64,000 nucleotides of DNA, from contig CM077016.1 of assembly GCA_039090855.1 (NCBI GenBank), forward strand, positions 52,873,936 through 52,937,935, written 5' to 3'. The position numbers and the translations under genes are program-made. Positions 1 to 11,183 of this stretch are shown in pieces (positions within the stretch are counted from its first letter, which is position 1; every line of letters starts with the position of its first letter). Source of the DNA: Macrothele yani. Taxonomy: Eukaryota > Arthropoda > Arachnida > Araneae > Macrothelidae. Under the pieces are notes generated by a model, which was given only the letters and a program-made list of their open reading frames with translations, was not told where the DNA came from and ran no database searches.

Positions 1-78
1 TTTTCTCCTTACCTCACTTAGCCCCACGATGTCCCACTTGATCCTTTGTAGTTCCTCTTCCAATTCAAGAAGCCTTGA
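1..78 (-). mobile_element. RTE-type LINE fragment
   Basis: These 78 bases align without gaps, with only a few mismatches, to 56463-56540, which lies in the endonuclease region of the complete RTE element at 53746-56929. The fragment lies in the same (minus) orientation, is cut off by the window start and breaks at a TA microsatellite. It shows that the RTE family has more than one copy here. No reading frame of use remains. Confidence 0.85.
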
Positions 79-81
79 CCT

Positions 82-87
<6 letters not shown>

Positions 88-112
<25 letters not shown>
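88..112. repeat. (TA)n microsatellite
   Basis: About twelve uninterrupted TA units directly follow the broken end of the RTE fragment. The complete RTE copy also abuts a TA run (56941-56976), so these elements may prefer or generate such sites. Confidence 0.9.
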
Positions 113-295
113 TTCCCCCGTGTCACATTAATCGATATAGCCCAACTCCTTACATTGTATCTCGATTTTCAGTCTTGGCGTAAGCACTTCAGTGGCACCC
201 GTGGTTTAGTAACTGGCAACAGTATGAGGAACCTGGCAACAAAATTAAAACTCTTCAGAAGTAAACAAAACTGATATCCCTACTAGTTAACTTTT

Positions 296-985
296 TTATG
301 GGATTTATCTAGGTAAATTCTTAAAATTTCTGCAGATTTTTGGAGACAACTCCTCTCCTTTGTCAGGCAGTCTTTCGTTCAATTTCCAACATGGTCTTCG
401 GTTATGATTAACATTGACGGTTACGGCGATCTTGCAAAATGTCTTACCAGATGTTAGGCAGTGAAAACCCCTTACAGTAATTAATGATGAAGTTGGTATT
501 TTCCAATTTCAAGTCCCTCATTCAATTTTTGCTTCAGGAAGTTGGATTGATGTCCGACGATAGTCAGAGAGTCCCAGTCCATGCGGTGTCCGGTTTCTGT
601 AACGTGTCTGTTTAATCCTGTCTTGTTTGAAATTTTTTTGGTATTGCTGCCTTGTGCTCCGCGATGCGAGTTTCCAGCCTACGATCTGTTTCTCCTATGT
701 AGTATTTTCCACAGCTGCAGGTTACTTTATAAATGACTCCTTGCATTTTTAACAAGTTTTTTTTTTTTTTATCTTGTTTGAGTAATTTATCTATTTCCTT
801 TTTTGGGTAGTTATTTTCTGTTAGCATTACTTCCAGATCATCCATGTGGGCTTTTTTCATATCTTCTAAGCAGACCAAATTATTTATTTTTTCTAAAAAT
901 TGGTTTGCAACATTTTTCTTCATTGAATATGGATGAGAGGAGGTCAAAATCTAGTATTTTTGCTCCTCTTATCCATATGTAAAGA
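296..985 (-). mobile_element. Penelope-like element, 3' part (GIY-YIG)
   Basis: The minus-strand frame at 947-612 (about 111 residues) ends in a GIY-YIG nuclease-like stretch: GVIYKVTCSCGKYYIG followed by ETDRRLETRIAEHK. Upstream residues NVANQFLEKINN match the Penelope pair at 36.8-40.5 kb. The 3' non-coding part (296-480) also aligns with that pair, including the region that carries a hammerhead core there. Here the core is degenerate (CTGACAA and AAAA instead of CTGANGA and GAAA). No reverse transcriptase domain remains, so this is a 5'-truncated dead copy. Penelope-like elements are retroelements whose protein joins a reverse transcriptase to a GIY-YIG endonuclease. Confidence 0.85.
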
Positions 986-1977
986 TGAGTTTGATTTACT
1001 GATATTCCTTCTAAACATTGAGAACAAGCTTTGACTGAAATCTAGGGGGACAGAAATGTGTGTAAAAAACCAAAGGAACTCACAGGAAAGGAAGATTAAA
1101 TAAAAATTATTGAACTGGAACTCAAATTTAAATAAATATATCTGGGTAAAGCCTTGAATAAGTGATTTAATACCTTATAAGAAAAAATGTTTTGTGGTAA
1201 GAGAACTCTTAAATATATTGTTGTGTTTAACTAACATGCTTTTTTGTAAGGGTGGATGGCATTCAGACTCTGATGCCAAAATATTTTTGTTAAAATAAAG
1301 TTTTACTGAAAATATTTTGTGAAGATACCATTACAGTTTAAAATATTTTTGTAAAGATACTGTCCATTGTTATCAACTGCCACCTGAATCAGCCCATGCT
1401 TACACTATATTGGTGTGGCTGGAGGTTGTAAGCATTAGCAAATATTTTGTGACCTAGGGCTGGAAAATTACCTGGTTCCTAGAAATAAGGTGCTGCCCTC
1501 TTAGTTTTTTTTTCTACAAATTTTGTTATTTGCAGTTAATACTGTAATTTCCGTAGTATAATCCACAGATTATCTGCTAAAAGTTATAAGTTTAGGTTCT
1601 GCAGGTAATACACTGCTATAAAAAAGTTTTGCGCCACTTTAATTTTTTAAAATTCTGTGTGATGTCAAAATAGCCGGTGATATATTGAAAAAGTATTGAG
1701 ACTGTGTTAATGAAAGGAGAAATGCAAAAACATGGAAATAAATGCAGAAAACTGCAAAGAGGTGGCAATTTGTTGGTTGTCTTTTGTTTTTACTTATGAG
1801 CATTTTGACAGAAAATACGCAACACAACGAAGGCGGGGTACTATTTGCACTCGCAGAAGCCTGCATGGGAAGACAGCTGAGCTATTCCACTGTATGTAAT
1901 TGTTGTCTACTTGGTAAAGTAATAATTGGTGAATCGGATTCATCAGCTTTGTTGCATTAATCCCATTAGTTTTCAAG
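986..1977. other. No gene seen; AT-rich
   Basis: About 1 kb of AT-rich sequence. Short frames here (for example 1639-1866 on minus) have no recognisable motif and look like chance. I see no transposon termini. Confidence 0.5.
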
Positions 1978-2080
1978 GCATCGTACTGCAATATCGCAGT
2001 GTTGCCACCTTAAAATACATGCGAGCAGTAATAAGTATGACACCGAACGGAAATCCCTCAAAACTGATTAATATACCCAA
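1978..2080 (-). mobile_element. Solo mariner terminus
   Basis: Nearly identical to 29569-29667, the right-hand (5') end of the mariner at 28404-29667, including the terminal repeat ending TATACCCAA and a following TA. Only about 100 bp of the element is present. It is an isolated end, left by deletion or by capture of a fragment. Confidence 0.85.
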
Positions 2081-2082
2081 TA

Positions 2083-3923
2083 TATTAACTAAATAATTTT
2101 TGCTTATTTTTTGAATTTAGGGGTAGAAGACAATTCCAAGGGTCTAAGTTCTTAAATTCTGTTCTAAAAATTTGGATTTCTATTATGAAGATCCATTTTT
2201 TTAATAATGCGACCAGTACATTATATGGATTTTTTCTGTTCACATCTTTTTTGTAGACTATTTACTATAAAATCAAAATAATGAAGGTTCCAATATAAAT
2301 TTTTGTTTTACCACCAGCAGAGTTATGCATTTTTCAGCACTAGTGATTCGTTTTAAAGTTGCTGTGTGCAACCCAAGAAAGATGCCTACATGCATTTGAA
2401 GTGTGAAGTAGAATGTTCTTAGAGATGGCATTGATTTTTCTTGGGATGCTTATAGGTGTATTTATTCATAAATGCTGTTATTGAATGTGGTACACCAGAA
2501 CACAAAGTGAAACTTTTTGGAATGAAAACCAGTTTTGAAATGCAACACAACTGTTAATCCAAGTGTATAATATGTTCTCCAGTGTTAGTTGTGTATTTTG
2601 CACTGACTGAATTGTTGAACAATAAGTAAGAAGAAATAATACACTAATTTTGACTGTCAAAGGCCACAATTCTAAATTTTTTTTTTTTTTTTGGTTAGAT
2701 CGATTGTGATTTTTCTCTTCATATCTCCTAAAAAAAAAAAAAAATGTGCTGGCACCTGAAAATGTTTAGGTTTTGTCTACCCCTGCTTTAATTTATATAC
2801 AAATATGAAAAAAAAATTCATATGATTTGTAACAATAGGTTAAAGGAATGAAGTTCAAGGCAAATGCATGCCCAAATAATATATGTGATACAAAAAAGCA
2901 ATTGTGAGGTTAGTAATGCAATTTTTGCTTAGTATTTTCATGACTGCTTAGGCCTGTGACTTGTCTTTTTACTTATTGAGGGTATGACCGCGGTTGCTCT
3001 GGCCTTCTTAAAGTTTTCGCTAAATTGATTTTTTTTTAGTGTTATGGTGGTGTTAGAAGTAATAGCCAATATTTTCGCCAAAATGATTATTTTTTTTGCA
3101 AATTGCGAAAAATGCGATCTGCAGCATGACCCCTGGTATGGTATCAAATGCAGGTGGTGCAATAATTTTTTAATTATTCACCTTATGTATTAAGTACTGT
3201 AAAATGAAATGGCAAGGGGAATTCTAAATAAAAACACATAAAAATTTGTTGCCTTGTTAAATCAAATGGAAAATATAGTGAATACAAAGGGGCATAAGCT
3301 CAAAAATATTGTATCGCCCTATCAGTACCATATAAAGACTCAGAAATTTTAATGTTTGAAGCCTTAGGCTTGAGCAGTACTAAATGAACAAAGCTAAATT
3401 ACTGGCCTTTGTCTTTGTTTTTTTTTTCATGTATCTTGTCTATGCATGTACCTTCTCTGAACTTATTTACTTATATTACTAGGACAAGCCGCCAATGGTA
3501 ACCGATAACTCGGGTACAGTTGGCAAATTTTGAGCGGAGCTATTGCAAAATCTAAGCTGATTAAGGCGTCTATTATAGCAAATTCTAAAAAACAAACGCA
3601 TAGAATTTATGACTTCCAGAACAAAAGTATGAACACTCTAAAAAAGAAATGCCTAAAATTTATCATGAACTACTTTCCTTCATGTTGGTTGTGATCAGGT
3701 TGCAGGTAAACAAAGCAGAAAGACACTCAGATCGGGAACCACGTTTTTCATTTTGTATCGCGAAAGACAGATACACATACACAAACTTCCTTTTATTGTT
3801 ATAGATTAAGCAAGTGTTGAGCTAAAAGACGGAGTTTTTCCATTTCTTCGTTTTTCGATTCAAGAGATTTTTTGAAATTAATGTTAGTCTAGTAAAAGGC
3901 CATCTAGTTTTAATTGAAATTCT
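2083..3923. other. No gene seen; one shared repeat at 2960-3150
   Basis: AT-rich sequence with long A and T runs. The stretch 2960-3150 shares blocks such as TTTTCGC(T/C)AAATT and CAATATTTT(C/T)GCCAAAA with 19430-19600, in the same orientation. This indicates an unclassified interspersed repeat. A small signal-peptide-like frame at 2669-2478 (minus) has no supporting features. Confidence 0.5.
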
Positions 3924-4437
3924 TCAATGACACGGAATTTCGGGAATCGGAAGACGTCAAAACCTGACCATGGACGATGTCCAATTGCATGCCAAAAATC
4001 ACGGTGATCGGATGTGTCATGTTGTAGCTATGCTCGAACAACTAATTGCCCCGAGTCTTGTATGGAGAGCAGATTTTTTCAATTATTATTAAAATTGGTC
4101 AGTTTTTTAATGGTCATTATTTTTAAACGACACGGCCAATCACTGTGATACCAACCCCATGTCCTTCCCTTTCTCTGTGGCAGGTGTCACCACGATCAGC
4201 TGAAGATCTTTGAAGGAGATAGGCAACAAACGACCCCTTCTCAAAACTTGGAACCCCCCCTAAAAATGCAAGTTTTTGGACGATTATTCCTCAGTGACAC
4301 GGAATTTCGGGAATCGGAAGGCATTAAAACCTGACCGTGGACGATGTCCAATTGCATGCAAAAATTCATGGTGATCGGATGTGTCATCTCGTACCTATGC
4401 CCGAACAACTAATTGTCTCAAGTCTCGTAAAGAGAGC
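3924..4437. repeat. Direct repeat, 147 bp x 2, 367 bp apart
   Basis: The segment 3924-4070 recurs at 4291-4437 with few differences; shared blocks include GACACGGAATTTCGGGAATC and GACGATGTCCAATTGCATGC. I cannot assign it to a known family. It could be internal repeats of the adjacent element or part of a satellite. Confidence 0.8.
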
Positions 4438-4534
4438 TCCGCTCAGCCTTCGGCTTCGCTCAATGATTTTTTTTTTTTTTTGCTTGAGGAAATGGATTTT
4501 CAACAATGGCTACATGGACATAATTTAAAAGTTG

Positions 4535-5335
4535 CCCCATATCAGAATTGCGGCGACAGGTGATGTACGTTGCAGATTTTATTTTCGCCCTGCAGGCAAA
4601 GACAATATCCTCAGAACCCTGTTAAAACCTCTTGCAGATTCCCGACCATGGATGCAAGTTTTCCGTCTTTCAAAGTTATCCGAAAATGGGAGTTAGACAG
4701 AGTACAGATTTAGCCAGTAATTGTATATATGTTTTTTTCCGCTATAGCGTTTGTTGCTTCTGTCCAGCATTGTTGTTAAATACCGTTTTGTTTCAGTTTG
4801 AAAACAGAGGCAACAATTTCTGAAAACGGAAGTCAAGTTCAGCCTGATAAACTTAAATCTGTTTCTCGCGAGTTTTTCTCTGCCCCGTACAATAGTTAAA
4901 TGTAATTTTATTTCATAATTGTTTATATTTAAGTTTCAAAATGGAGAGGAATTTTCCAAAAAGAAATGTTGGATGGAGCAAAAGTTCCCATAATTGTAAA
5001 ACTGAGGCCCCCCCCCCCCCAAAAAAAAAAATCTTGAAGGGAAGCTAAATGCAGTGAGATTTTTTTCCGAATTAGTTTTGTTGTTGTTGTTCACTGTGTT
5101 TTCCCTGTACTGTATCATTGTTTAAACACCATTTAATTGCATAAATGTTTGTATTCAAGATCGAAAATGGAGAAACATTTTCCAAAAACCTAAGTTGGAC
5201 GGAGTGAAGATTTCTCCTGTAATTGTATTTTTTTTTCTGGCGATGTTCTGTTTGACCTATATTGTTAACAAAAATATGTTGTAGCAATTGTGCTGAGAGT
5301 TGTGGATACATAATGTTATTCTAGCATTAAATTTG
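4535..5335 (+). mobile_element. Internal-repeat DNA transposon, partial copy A
   Basis: Starts CCCCATATCAGAATTGCGGC, matching the left ends of the copies at 5598 and 47728 (consensus near TCCCGTARCAGAATCRCGG). It continues with the family's degenerate repeat of about 150-170 bp, built on CGGAAGTTAG..GGAG..AAGATTT, a T-run, a TTGTTAAATA block and TGAAAATGGAG. The right terminus seen in the other copies is missing, so the copy is truncated. No coding potential is seen. Confidence 0.65.
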
Positions 5336-5597
5336 CTACAATAAGTATTATGATGTGATAAACATAGTAATAAATTTTCTTAAATGTATACTAACGAATT
5401 AGTGAGTGGGTAGAGATACACCTAGATTACATTAAAGAAAAAAATCCGCTTATTAGGTGTACAAGTAAGAAAAGCATAAAACGCAAGCTTTCACCAATAA
5501 CCGATTGGCTTTGTCTGGCGAGAGTGATAAAGTAAAACAAAGAATCCCAAAAGCCAAATTAAATATGCCAACAAATAGAAAAATTGAGTGGTATTAC

Positions 5598-6640
5598 TCC
5601 CTGTAACAGAATCGCGGTGACAGGTGACGGATGTCACATATTTAATTTGGTCCTGCAGACAAAAATGACATCTCCAAAACCCTATTAAATCTTCTTGTAG
5701 ACTCCCAATTATGGATGTAAGTTTTCCGTCTTTCGAAATTCCTGAATACAGAAGTTAGACGGAGTGAAGATTTTTCCCTAATCATAATTTTTTTCGTGAT
5801 GTGGTGATGTTTCCTCGGCCTTCCAAGAAAGGATTGTGTAGTATTGTTATTGAATATATTTTTTTTGCATAAATATTTGTGTTTCGCTTTGAAAATGGAG
5901 GCAACAATTTCCGAAAACAGAAGTTAGACAAGGACCTGTAATCTTAAATTCTTTTTCTTGTGATGCTCCCTCTGCCATCTATGGCCGTTAAATATCATTT
6001 TGTTAGATAAATGTTTCGTGTTTGTGTTTGGAAATAGAGGAAAATTTTTCAAAACGAAAGTTGGGCATAGCGAAAATTTCTTCCGTTATCATAAAATGGA
6101 GGCAAAAGTTTTCGACAACAGAAGCTAAAGGCAGCAAAGATTTCACCCGTAATGTCCCACCCCAATCCTTTGGTTTTCTCTGCACTTTATTATTATTTAA
6201 TCATCATTTAATTACATAAATGCTTGCATTTGAGATTGAAAGTAGAGAATTTTTTTCCAAAAATGGAAGTAGGACAAAGCGAAGATTTCTCCTGTAATAA
6301 TATTTTTTTCTAGGAATGCCTTTGTCATTTATTAAATATAATTTTATTCCATAAATCTTCGTGCTTCAGCTTGAAAATTTTGGCAAAATTTTAAATATAG
6401 AGGGCCAAAGTGTTCCTGGTCCTAGTTATCATTGCAACTGCTGTAGTACCAGTGTTAAACATAGTTTTTAGTTTAAAGAAATATAAGATGGTCGGTTCTT
6501 TTCTCACCTTTTTTAAATTTCTGCGTGTTCAAAATTTTGTTTTTCGCATCTGGTAGTTATTTTGCCTAATGACTACCCGCAGAATATTATGTGACACCAT
6601 GATATCTGTTGCAGACTGACCATGTACTTTCTGCCATGAG
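5598..6640 (+). mobile_element. Internal-repeat DNA transposon, copy B with target duplication
   Basis: Left end TCCCTGTAACAGAATCGCGG; right end CTTTCTGCCATGAG. The element is flanked by GGTATTAC at 5590-5597 and 6641-6648 (8 bp). The outer ends read as short imperfect inverted repeats around (T/G)RGCAGAA. Inside are about five degenerate repeats; the CGGAAGTTAG-type motifs are spaced about 173, 131, 64 and 147 bp apart. Nearly the same spacing (168, 138, 64, 136) occurs in copy C, so both descend from one element rather than a free satellite. No transposase is visible. An 8-10 bp duplication would fit Mutator-like elements, but that assignment is inference. Confidence 0.65.
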
Positions 6641-6699
6641 GGTATTACAATGCATGAATCGCATATCTCAGATATCGGATGCTGCTGCACGTGTATGAA

Positions 6700-7318
6700 G
6701 GAGGGTGTGTCAAGCGTGTGGAAGGTCTAGTAAGGTTTCCATATTTCACACGTCATCTCATGAAAGAATTTCGATAGTTTCGCTAAGCAGGGTTGCACGG
6801 GCTGTTGTGTATGGTGCTATCCTCTTAATATCTCTCCAAATGGGGGTGGCGCAAAGGTTGGCCACATCATGGGCTAGGGCCGTGGTTAGTCTTCTTCGGT
6901 TGGTGTCCTGCTTTTGCTCTCGAAGTCGCGCTCTAAGCAATGTTTTCATCATTCCGATATAGTATTTGGTTTTCCCATCAGCGTAGCGGACTGAGATAGT
7001 ACAGACTCCTGGACAAGATGCACGCATAACGCATATAGTGCCCTATGAGTACGAAGTCCTATCCCTAGATCGAACTTCCTAAGACTGTTAATGATGAAAT
7101 AGGAAAATCCTGGAATATATTGGCACCAGCCAATGTATTGTAAGCTGCGAGTGAATTCACTGTGGTTAGAGCTAGGTCTGCTAGATTATGTTCGGAGTAT
7201 GATGCGATCTACCATGTAGTTTGGGTAGCCTGCTGAGATTGCGAGTGCCCTCAGTTCACCTAGCTCAGCTTCGGTTGCAGCTATTTCCGTGGAGCGTGTA
7301 TAAGCTTGCTTCATTCTG
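6700..7318 (-). mobile_element. Penelope-like element fragment
   Basis: A minus-strand frame at 7027-6758 reads GVCTISVRYADGKTKYYIGM, a GIY-YIG-type core, then a region ending WRDIKRIAPYTTARATLLSE. That region matches the Penelope fragment at 46662-47115 (QNISKIAPYGDARTAAIRE). Upstream, 7300-7190 encodes ELRALAISAGYPNYMVDRII, the connector typical between reverse transcriptase and nuclease. A stop interrupts the frame. The 5' side ends abruptly at mariner sequence near 7318. Confidence 0.75.
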
Positions 7319-8142
7319 TGCTAGAAAAGTGCCAGCTTGTTGTCGTGCAGCAGAATGACACCTTTGCTCAACTTACCCCTGTGTCTGTCCTTAATTGCCT
7401 TTCACAAATTTTGTAGCATTTGGCAATATGAGTCAGCATTGATAGTTGTCCTTTTTGGCAGAAATTCTATGTAAACAACACTTTTACAGTTAAAAAAAAA
7501 AGCGTCACCATGACCTTTCCTGCAGACGGTTGGACTTAGCACTTCTTGCTTGTTGGAGAAATGACGTGCTACCATTCCATGGATGATCGTTTGGTTTCAG
7601 GGGCGAGATGGTGCACGTTTTGTCACCTGTGATGATTCAACTTGGACACAAAAACTTGTGACCCTCAGCAGAATGCCATTGCCGAAGAGCCAAAGACGAC
7701 AGGAAACGTTGGTTTCTGTGCTGGTCGGTGAGTAAACGTGGCACCCATCTCGCACACAATTTTCGAAATCCCAGCTGCTTGTGAATGATGGAATGCACAC
7801 CCCGTACAAAATGCCTAACATACTGGAAGTTTCCTTGAGTTAGATGTGCCTCTTATCCCATATCATGTCAACAGCAGCAACATGCTCTGGAGTGCTGGAT
7901 ATTGATGGTGTGACTTTGCTGTATTTGCCCATCAAATTTGTGTGACCCTTTTCAAATTGTTGGCACCACATTACAATGGCCAGGCAAGACATTGCATTTT
8001 TCTCGTACACAGCGCGGATTTCTTGTTGGATGTCAGTTCAATGTAGGCGCCTAGCCCACAAAAAACCAATGGTTCCCTTGCACTCCCAATTTGGAGAAAG
8101 AATCCAGTTGATGTGCCATTACGAACTGCCTCCTGCACATGC
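7319..8142 (-). mobile_element. Decayed mariner transposase gene
   Basis: Read on minus, conceptual pieces are clear mariner: a helix-turn-helix part with VMWCQQFEKGHTNLMGKYSK, then IHKQLGFRKLCARWVPRLLT, ITGDKT (the D of the first catalytic aspartate is retained), SAGKVMVTLFF and ILLHDNK (second aspartate). Stops and frameshifts split it. The right end meets the hAT insertion at 8149 and the left end meets Penelope sequence at 7318, so the element is truncated at the 3' side and interrupted at the 5' side. Confidence 0.8.
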
Positions 8143-8226
8143 CTTATGCAGACATGCCAAGTGCTCCGCTTTGAGCGGAGTTTCTCCGTTTTCGACAGCT
8201 AAATCCGCGTGCTCCGCTGAAGGCTT

Positions 8227-8448
8227 TTTTTTTTTTTTTAATTTGAGGTTTAACGACCACCGTGAGCAACTCAATGGGCTATAAGCAGTCGCCTGTCCCT
8301 AATTTAGGGTCACTGGTTCCAGGGAAGGGAGAGAGCCAGTGCCGTAAGACGAACACAACATCCATGCCTCACCGGGATTCGAACCCGGACCCCGTTCGGA
8401 CGAATGATCAGAGGCCATCGCTTAGACCACTGCGCCACCAAGGTGGCC
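8227..8448 (-). mobile_element. tRNA-headed SINE, copy 1
   Basis: On minus: tRNA-like head with a box A-like region (GTGGCGCAGTGGTCTAAGCG in the family) and box B GGGTTCGAATCC, a body with two hairpins, then a poly-A tail (T-run at 8227). A 12-bp target duplication (CGCTGAAGGCTT at 8215-8226, CGCTCAAGGCTT at 8449-8460) brackets it. It is inserted in the 5' part of the hAT element. Confidence 0.92.
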
Positions 8449-9106
8449 CGCTCAAGGCTTAAAAACTCCGGTCGTTAGAAGTTTTTATTTTGGTCTTTAG
8501 AAATTTTTTTTTTTTTGTTATCCTTATTAATTCGGTGTTTTTTAAAAGTTTAAATTGAAAATTCTTCCAAGTGTATTAAAGTATGCTTTTCCCCCTTTTT
8601 TTTTTCTTTCTTTAAATACCGTTTTTCTGTGTGTGTGTGTGTGTTTGTTTGTAACTACGGAAGAATGGAATGTTTCGCTCTTCTTGGCGCTTGCCGTATT
8701 ATCAAGGCCAAGCATTCGAGCTTGTTGTTCATGGCCAATGGCATTGGTGGGCAGCAGAGAGTTGAGTGGGGTGGGAGGGAGTCTTACTCCAAAACGGCTT
8801 TGTGCGCGGCAGGAGGAGTTATGTGAGTGACATCATAGCGTAGTCTTTCTCGTAGGCTGCGGGAGCGTTGGTCCCGCCTTGGCTGCTGAAGAACGCGGTG
8901 CAGGGCGGGAAGTTAAGCTGATGACGGAAGTTTCTGCTTTCGGCAGTGGAGTACTGGAGTGTTGGAGCTTGCGCTGGACATAGTTGTTTGCTGTTTTCAT
9001 TGTAGTTATTTAGAACAAGGTGAATTTATTTAATCTTATTGTGAGATATGTCGAAATGACCGCATAGTCAATGCTTTTCAGATGCTTACGAGAAACAATG
9101 GCTCGT

Positions 9107-9607
9107 TTTAAAGCGTTCCAAAAATCTGAAACGCACGCTTACTGTTCCGTTTGTGACATTGGTTACACTATCGCACATGGTGGTATAAGCGACTGCAAGC
9201 GCCATGTCACATGCCGCCGACATTTAGACAATACAAAAGTAAAGGCATCTTATCAAACCCTTACATCTTCATTTATTTCGGAAGATGTCCGTGTAATACA
9301 TGCGGAAACATTGTTCATAGCTTTTATTATAGAGCATAATGTACCCATCTCTGTAGCAGACTATGCCAGGCCTTTGTTTATTAAGATGTTCCCGGATTCG
9401 GACATCGCCGCCCCGGTGGCGCAGTGGTCTAAGGCGTTGGCCTCTGATCATTCGTCCGTAAGGGGTCCGGGTTCGAATCCCGGTCAGGCATGGGTGTTGT
9501 GTTTGTCTTACGGCACTGGTTCTCTCCCTTCCCTGGAACCAGTGACCCTAAATTAGGGACGGGCGACTGCTTATAGCCCATTGAGTTGCTCACGGTGGTC
9601 GTTAAAC

Positions 9608-9646
<39 letters not shown>

Positions 9647-11183
9647 TTCGGACATCGCCAAAAAATATGGATGTGCGCGGACAAAAACAACAGCTATTAT
9701 TAACAGTATGGCTGATGGTACTGCCCATGAAATGATAGAAATTTTAAAAACTTCCAAAATTTAGTTTAGCACCGATGCTAGCAACACTAATTCTGCAGAG
9801 AAAATATTTCCTGTTGTTTCCTATTTAGATACAACAGTGGGGAAAATTATTCCCAGATTATTAAGCTTACCAAAGTTGGATGGTGATGCAACAGGAGAAA
9901 ATATGTTTAAGTTACTGGATTCTGAACTGGGGAAAAAATCAATACCGTGGCACAATTGTATTGCATTCTCATCAGATAATGCATCTTCTATGGTAGGAAA
10001 ATATAAAGGTGTCACAAAATTTCTCAAGGAAAAAAATCCGATTATGGTAATTCATGGTTGCACCTGCCATCTATTGCATTTAGCTGCCGAAAAGGGAGCT
10101 AAGGAGCTGAAAATTGATGTTGAAGATTTTGTGGTTGACATATACTATTTTTTGCATAAAAGCACCAAGCGTATTGAAGCATTTAAGATGTGCCAAAAAG
10201 TTTGTAATCTTGAAAGTCACCAAATTATTAAATATGTGTGTACCAGATGGCTTTCATTGGATCAAGTTATTAATCGTTTTCTTGAGCAGTGAGAGTCCTT
10301 GGAAAAATATGACTACACAAGGTTGTGAGAAATATTTTTCTATTCAGAAGAGAATTGGGTCTCCTGAGACATTCTGCAAGACAAATATCCTACTGCAAAA
10401 TGAATCCCCAATTGTTCATCGACTACATTGTGAACTAAATTCTCTACTTAGTGAACTTATGGCACGATTCATTAAAACATCTGCTGTTGTACAGGCTGAG
10501 AATGTATTGACCATACCAATTTCTGATAGGAAAAATCAAAAGTCAGATGAGGAACTTGTCATTGGAAGTAAAACTCGGCAGTACCTGAATAGCAGCAATT
10601 TGTCTAAAAATGAAGTAATTTCTTTCTATCGGTCTGTGAGATTATATTATCAGAAATGCTGTGAGTACATGCTTAAAAAATTTAAGTTGAATGATCCGAT
10701 CCTGCTGCATTCTGAAGTGGCTGATGTAAGTAAGGCTTGAAACAAGCAGTAAATTTTGTTGACCTCTTTGATGATTTCTCTGATGAAGAAACGAATCTGT
10801 TAGAAGTTGAGTTTGCATGTTTCCAAGTAGATAAGTTAAACAGTGACATTGTAAACTGTGAGCAAACTGATCAAGTGTGGTTGTTAATTAAAGATTTAAA
10901 AGATCACAATGGTGTCTTAAAGTACAGAGTCTTGCCATTACTAATGCACAGAATACTCCTGATACCACACAGCAATGCTGCTTGCGAACAAGTGTTCAGA
11001 ACTGTTCGCAAGAATCATAAGAATTTCCGTTCTAATTTGTCTGTGCACACATTGCAATCCCTACTTGTGGAAAAATCAAGAATGGCTGCCCATAATCTGA
11101 GTTGCCACCAGCATAACTTTACGGCTGAAGTGTTGATGAAAGCTAAAAAAGCAACAGCTTTGGTTCTAAAAAAGGACCAGTAA
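9107..11183 (+). pseudogene. hAT transposase, broken
   Basis: Starting MARFKAFQKSE, the N-terminus carries a BED-like zinc finger (CSVC..H..CKRHVTCRRHLDN). After the SINE the protein resumes with KKYGCARTKTTAII, then a stop, a core with IAFSSDNASSMVGKYKGV and HGCTCHLLHLAAEKG (hAT RNase H-like fold), CTRWLSL, and finally the dimerisation domain near 10920-11070 (YRVLPLLMHRILLIPHSNAA then CEQVFRTVRKNHKNF). There are at least two frameshifts (near 10290 and 10740), a stop near 9760 and the SINE insertion. The protein would have catalysed cut-and-paste transposition of this element and its deleted relatives. It cannot now make a full product. Confidence 0.88.
9410..9644 (+). mobile_element. tRNA-headed SINE, copy 2 (young)
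   Basis: Head GCCCCGGTGGCGCAGTGGTC, box B GGTTCGAATCCC, body and an A tail of more than 30. It is flanked by a perfect 15-bp duplication, GATTCGGACATCGCC, at 9395-9409 and 9645-9659. It interrupts the hAT transposase frame after the residues PDSDIA; the frame resumes after the tail. The body holds CACTGGTTC..GAACCAGTG and CCCTAAATTAGGG, both self-complementary. The long tail and perfect duplication indicate a recent insertion. Confidence 0.95.

Noticed and set aside
2478..2669. Hydrophobic N-terminus resembling a signal peptide
   Set aside because: 63 codons in AT-rich DNA with no other support.
7597..7821. Possible small secreted protein on minus
   Set aside because: It is an out-of-frame reading of a decayed mariner transposase on the same strand.
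9410..9490. tRNA gene (box A and box B present)
   Set aside because: The head belongs to a SINE with target duplications and many copies; the anticodon and acceptor stems are not tRNA-like enough.
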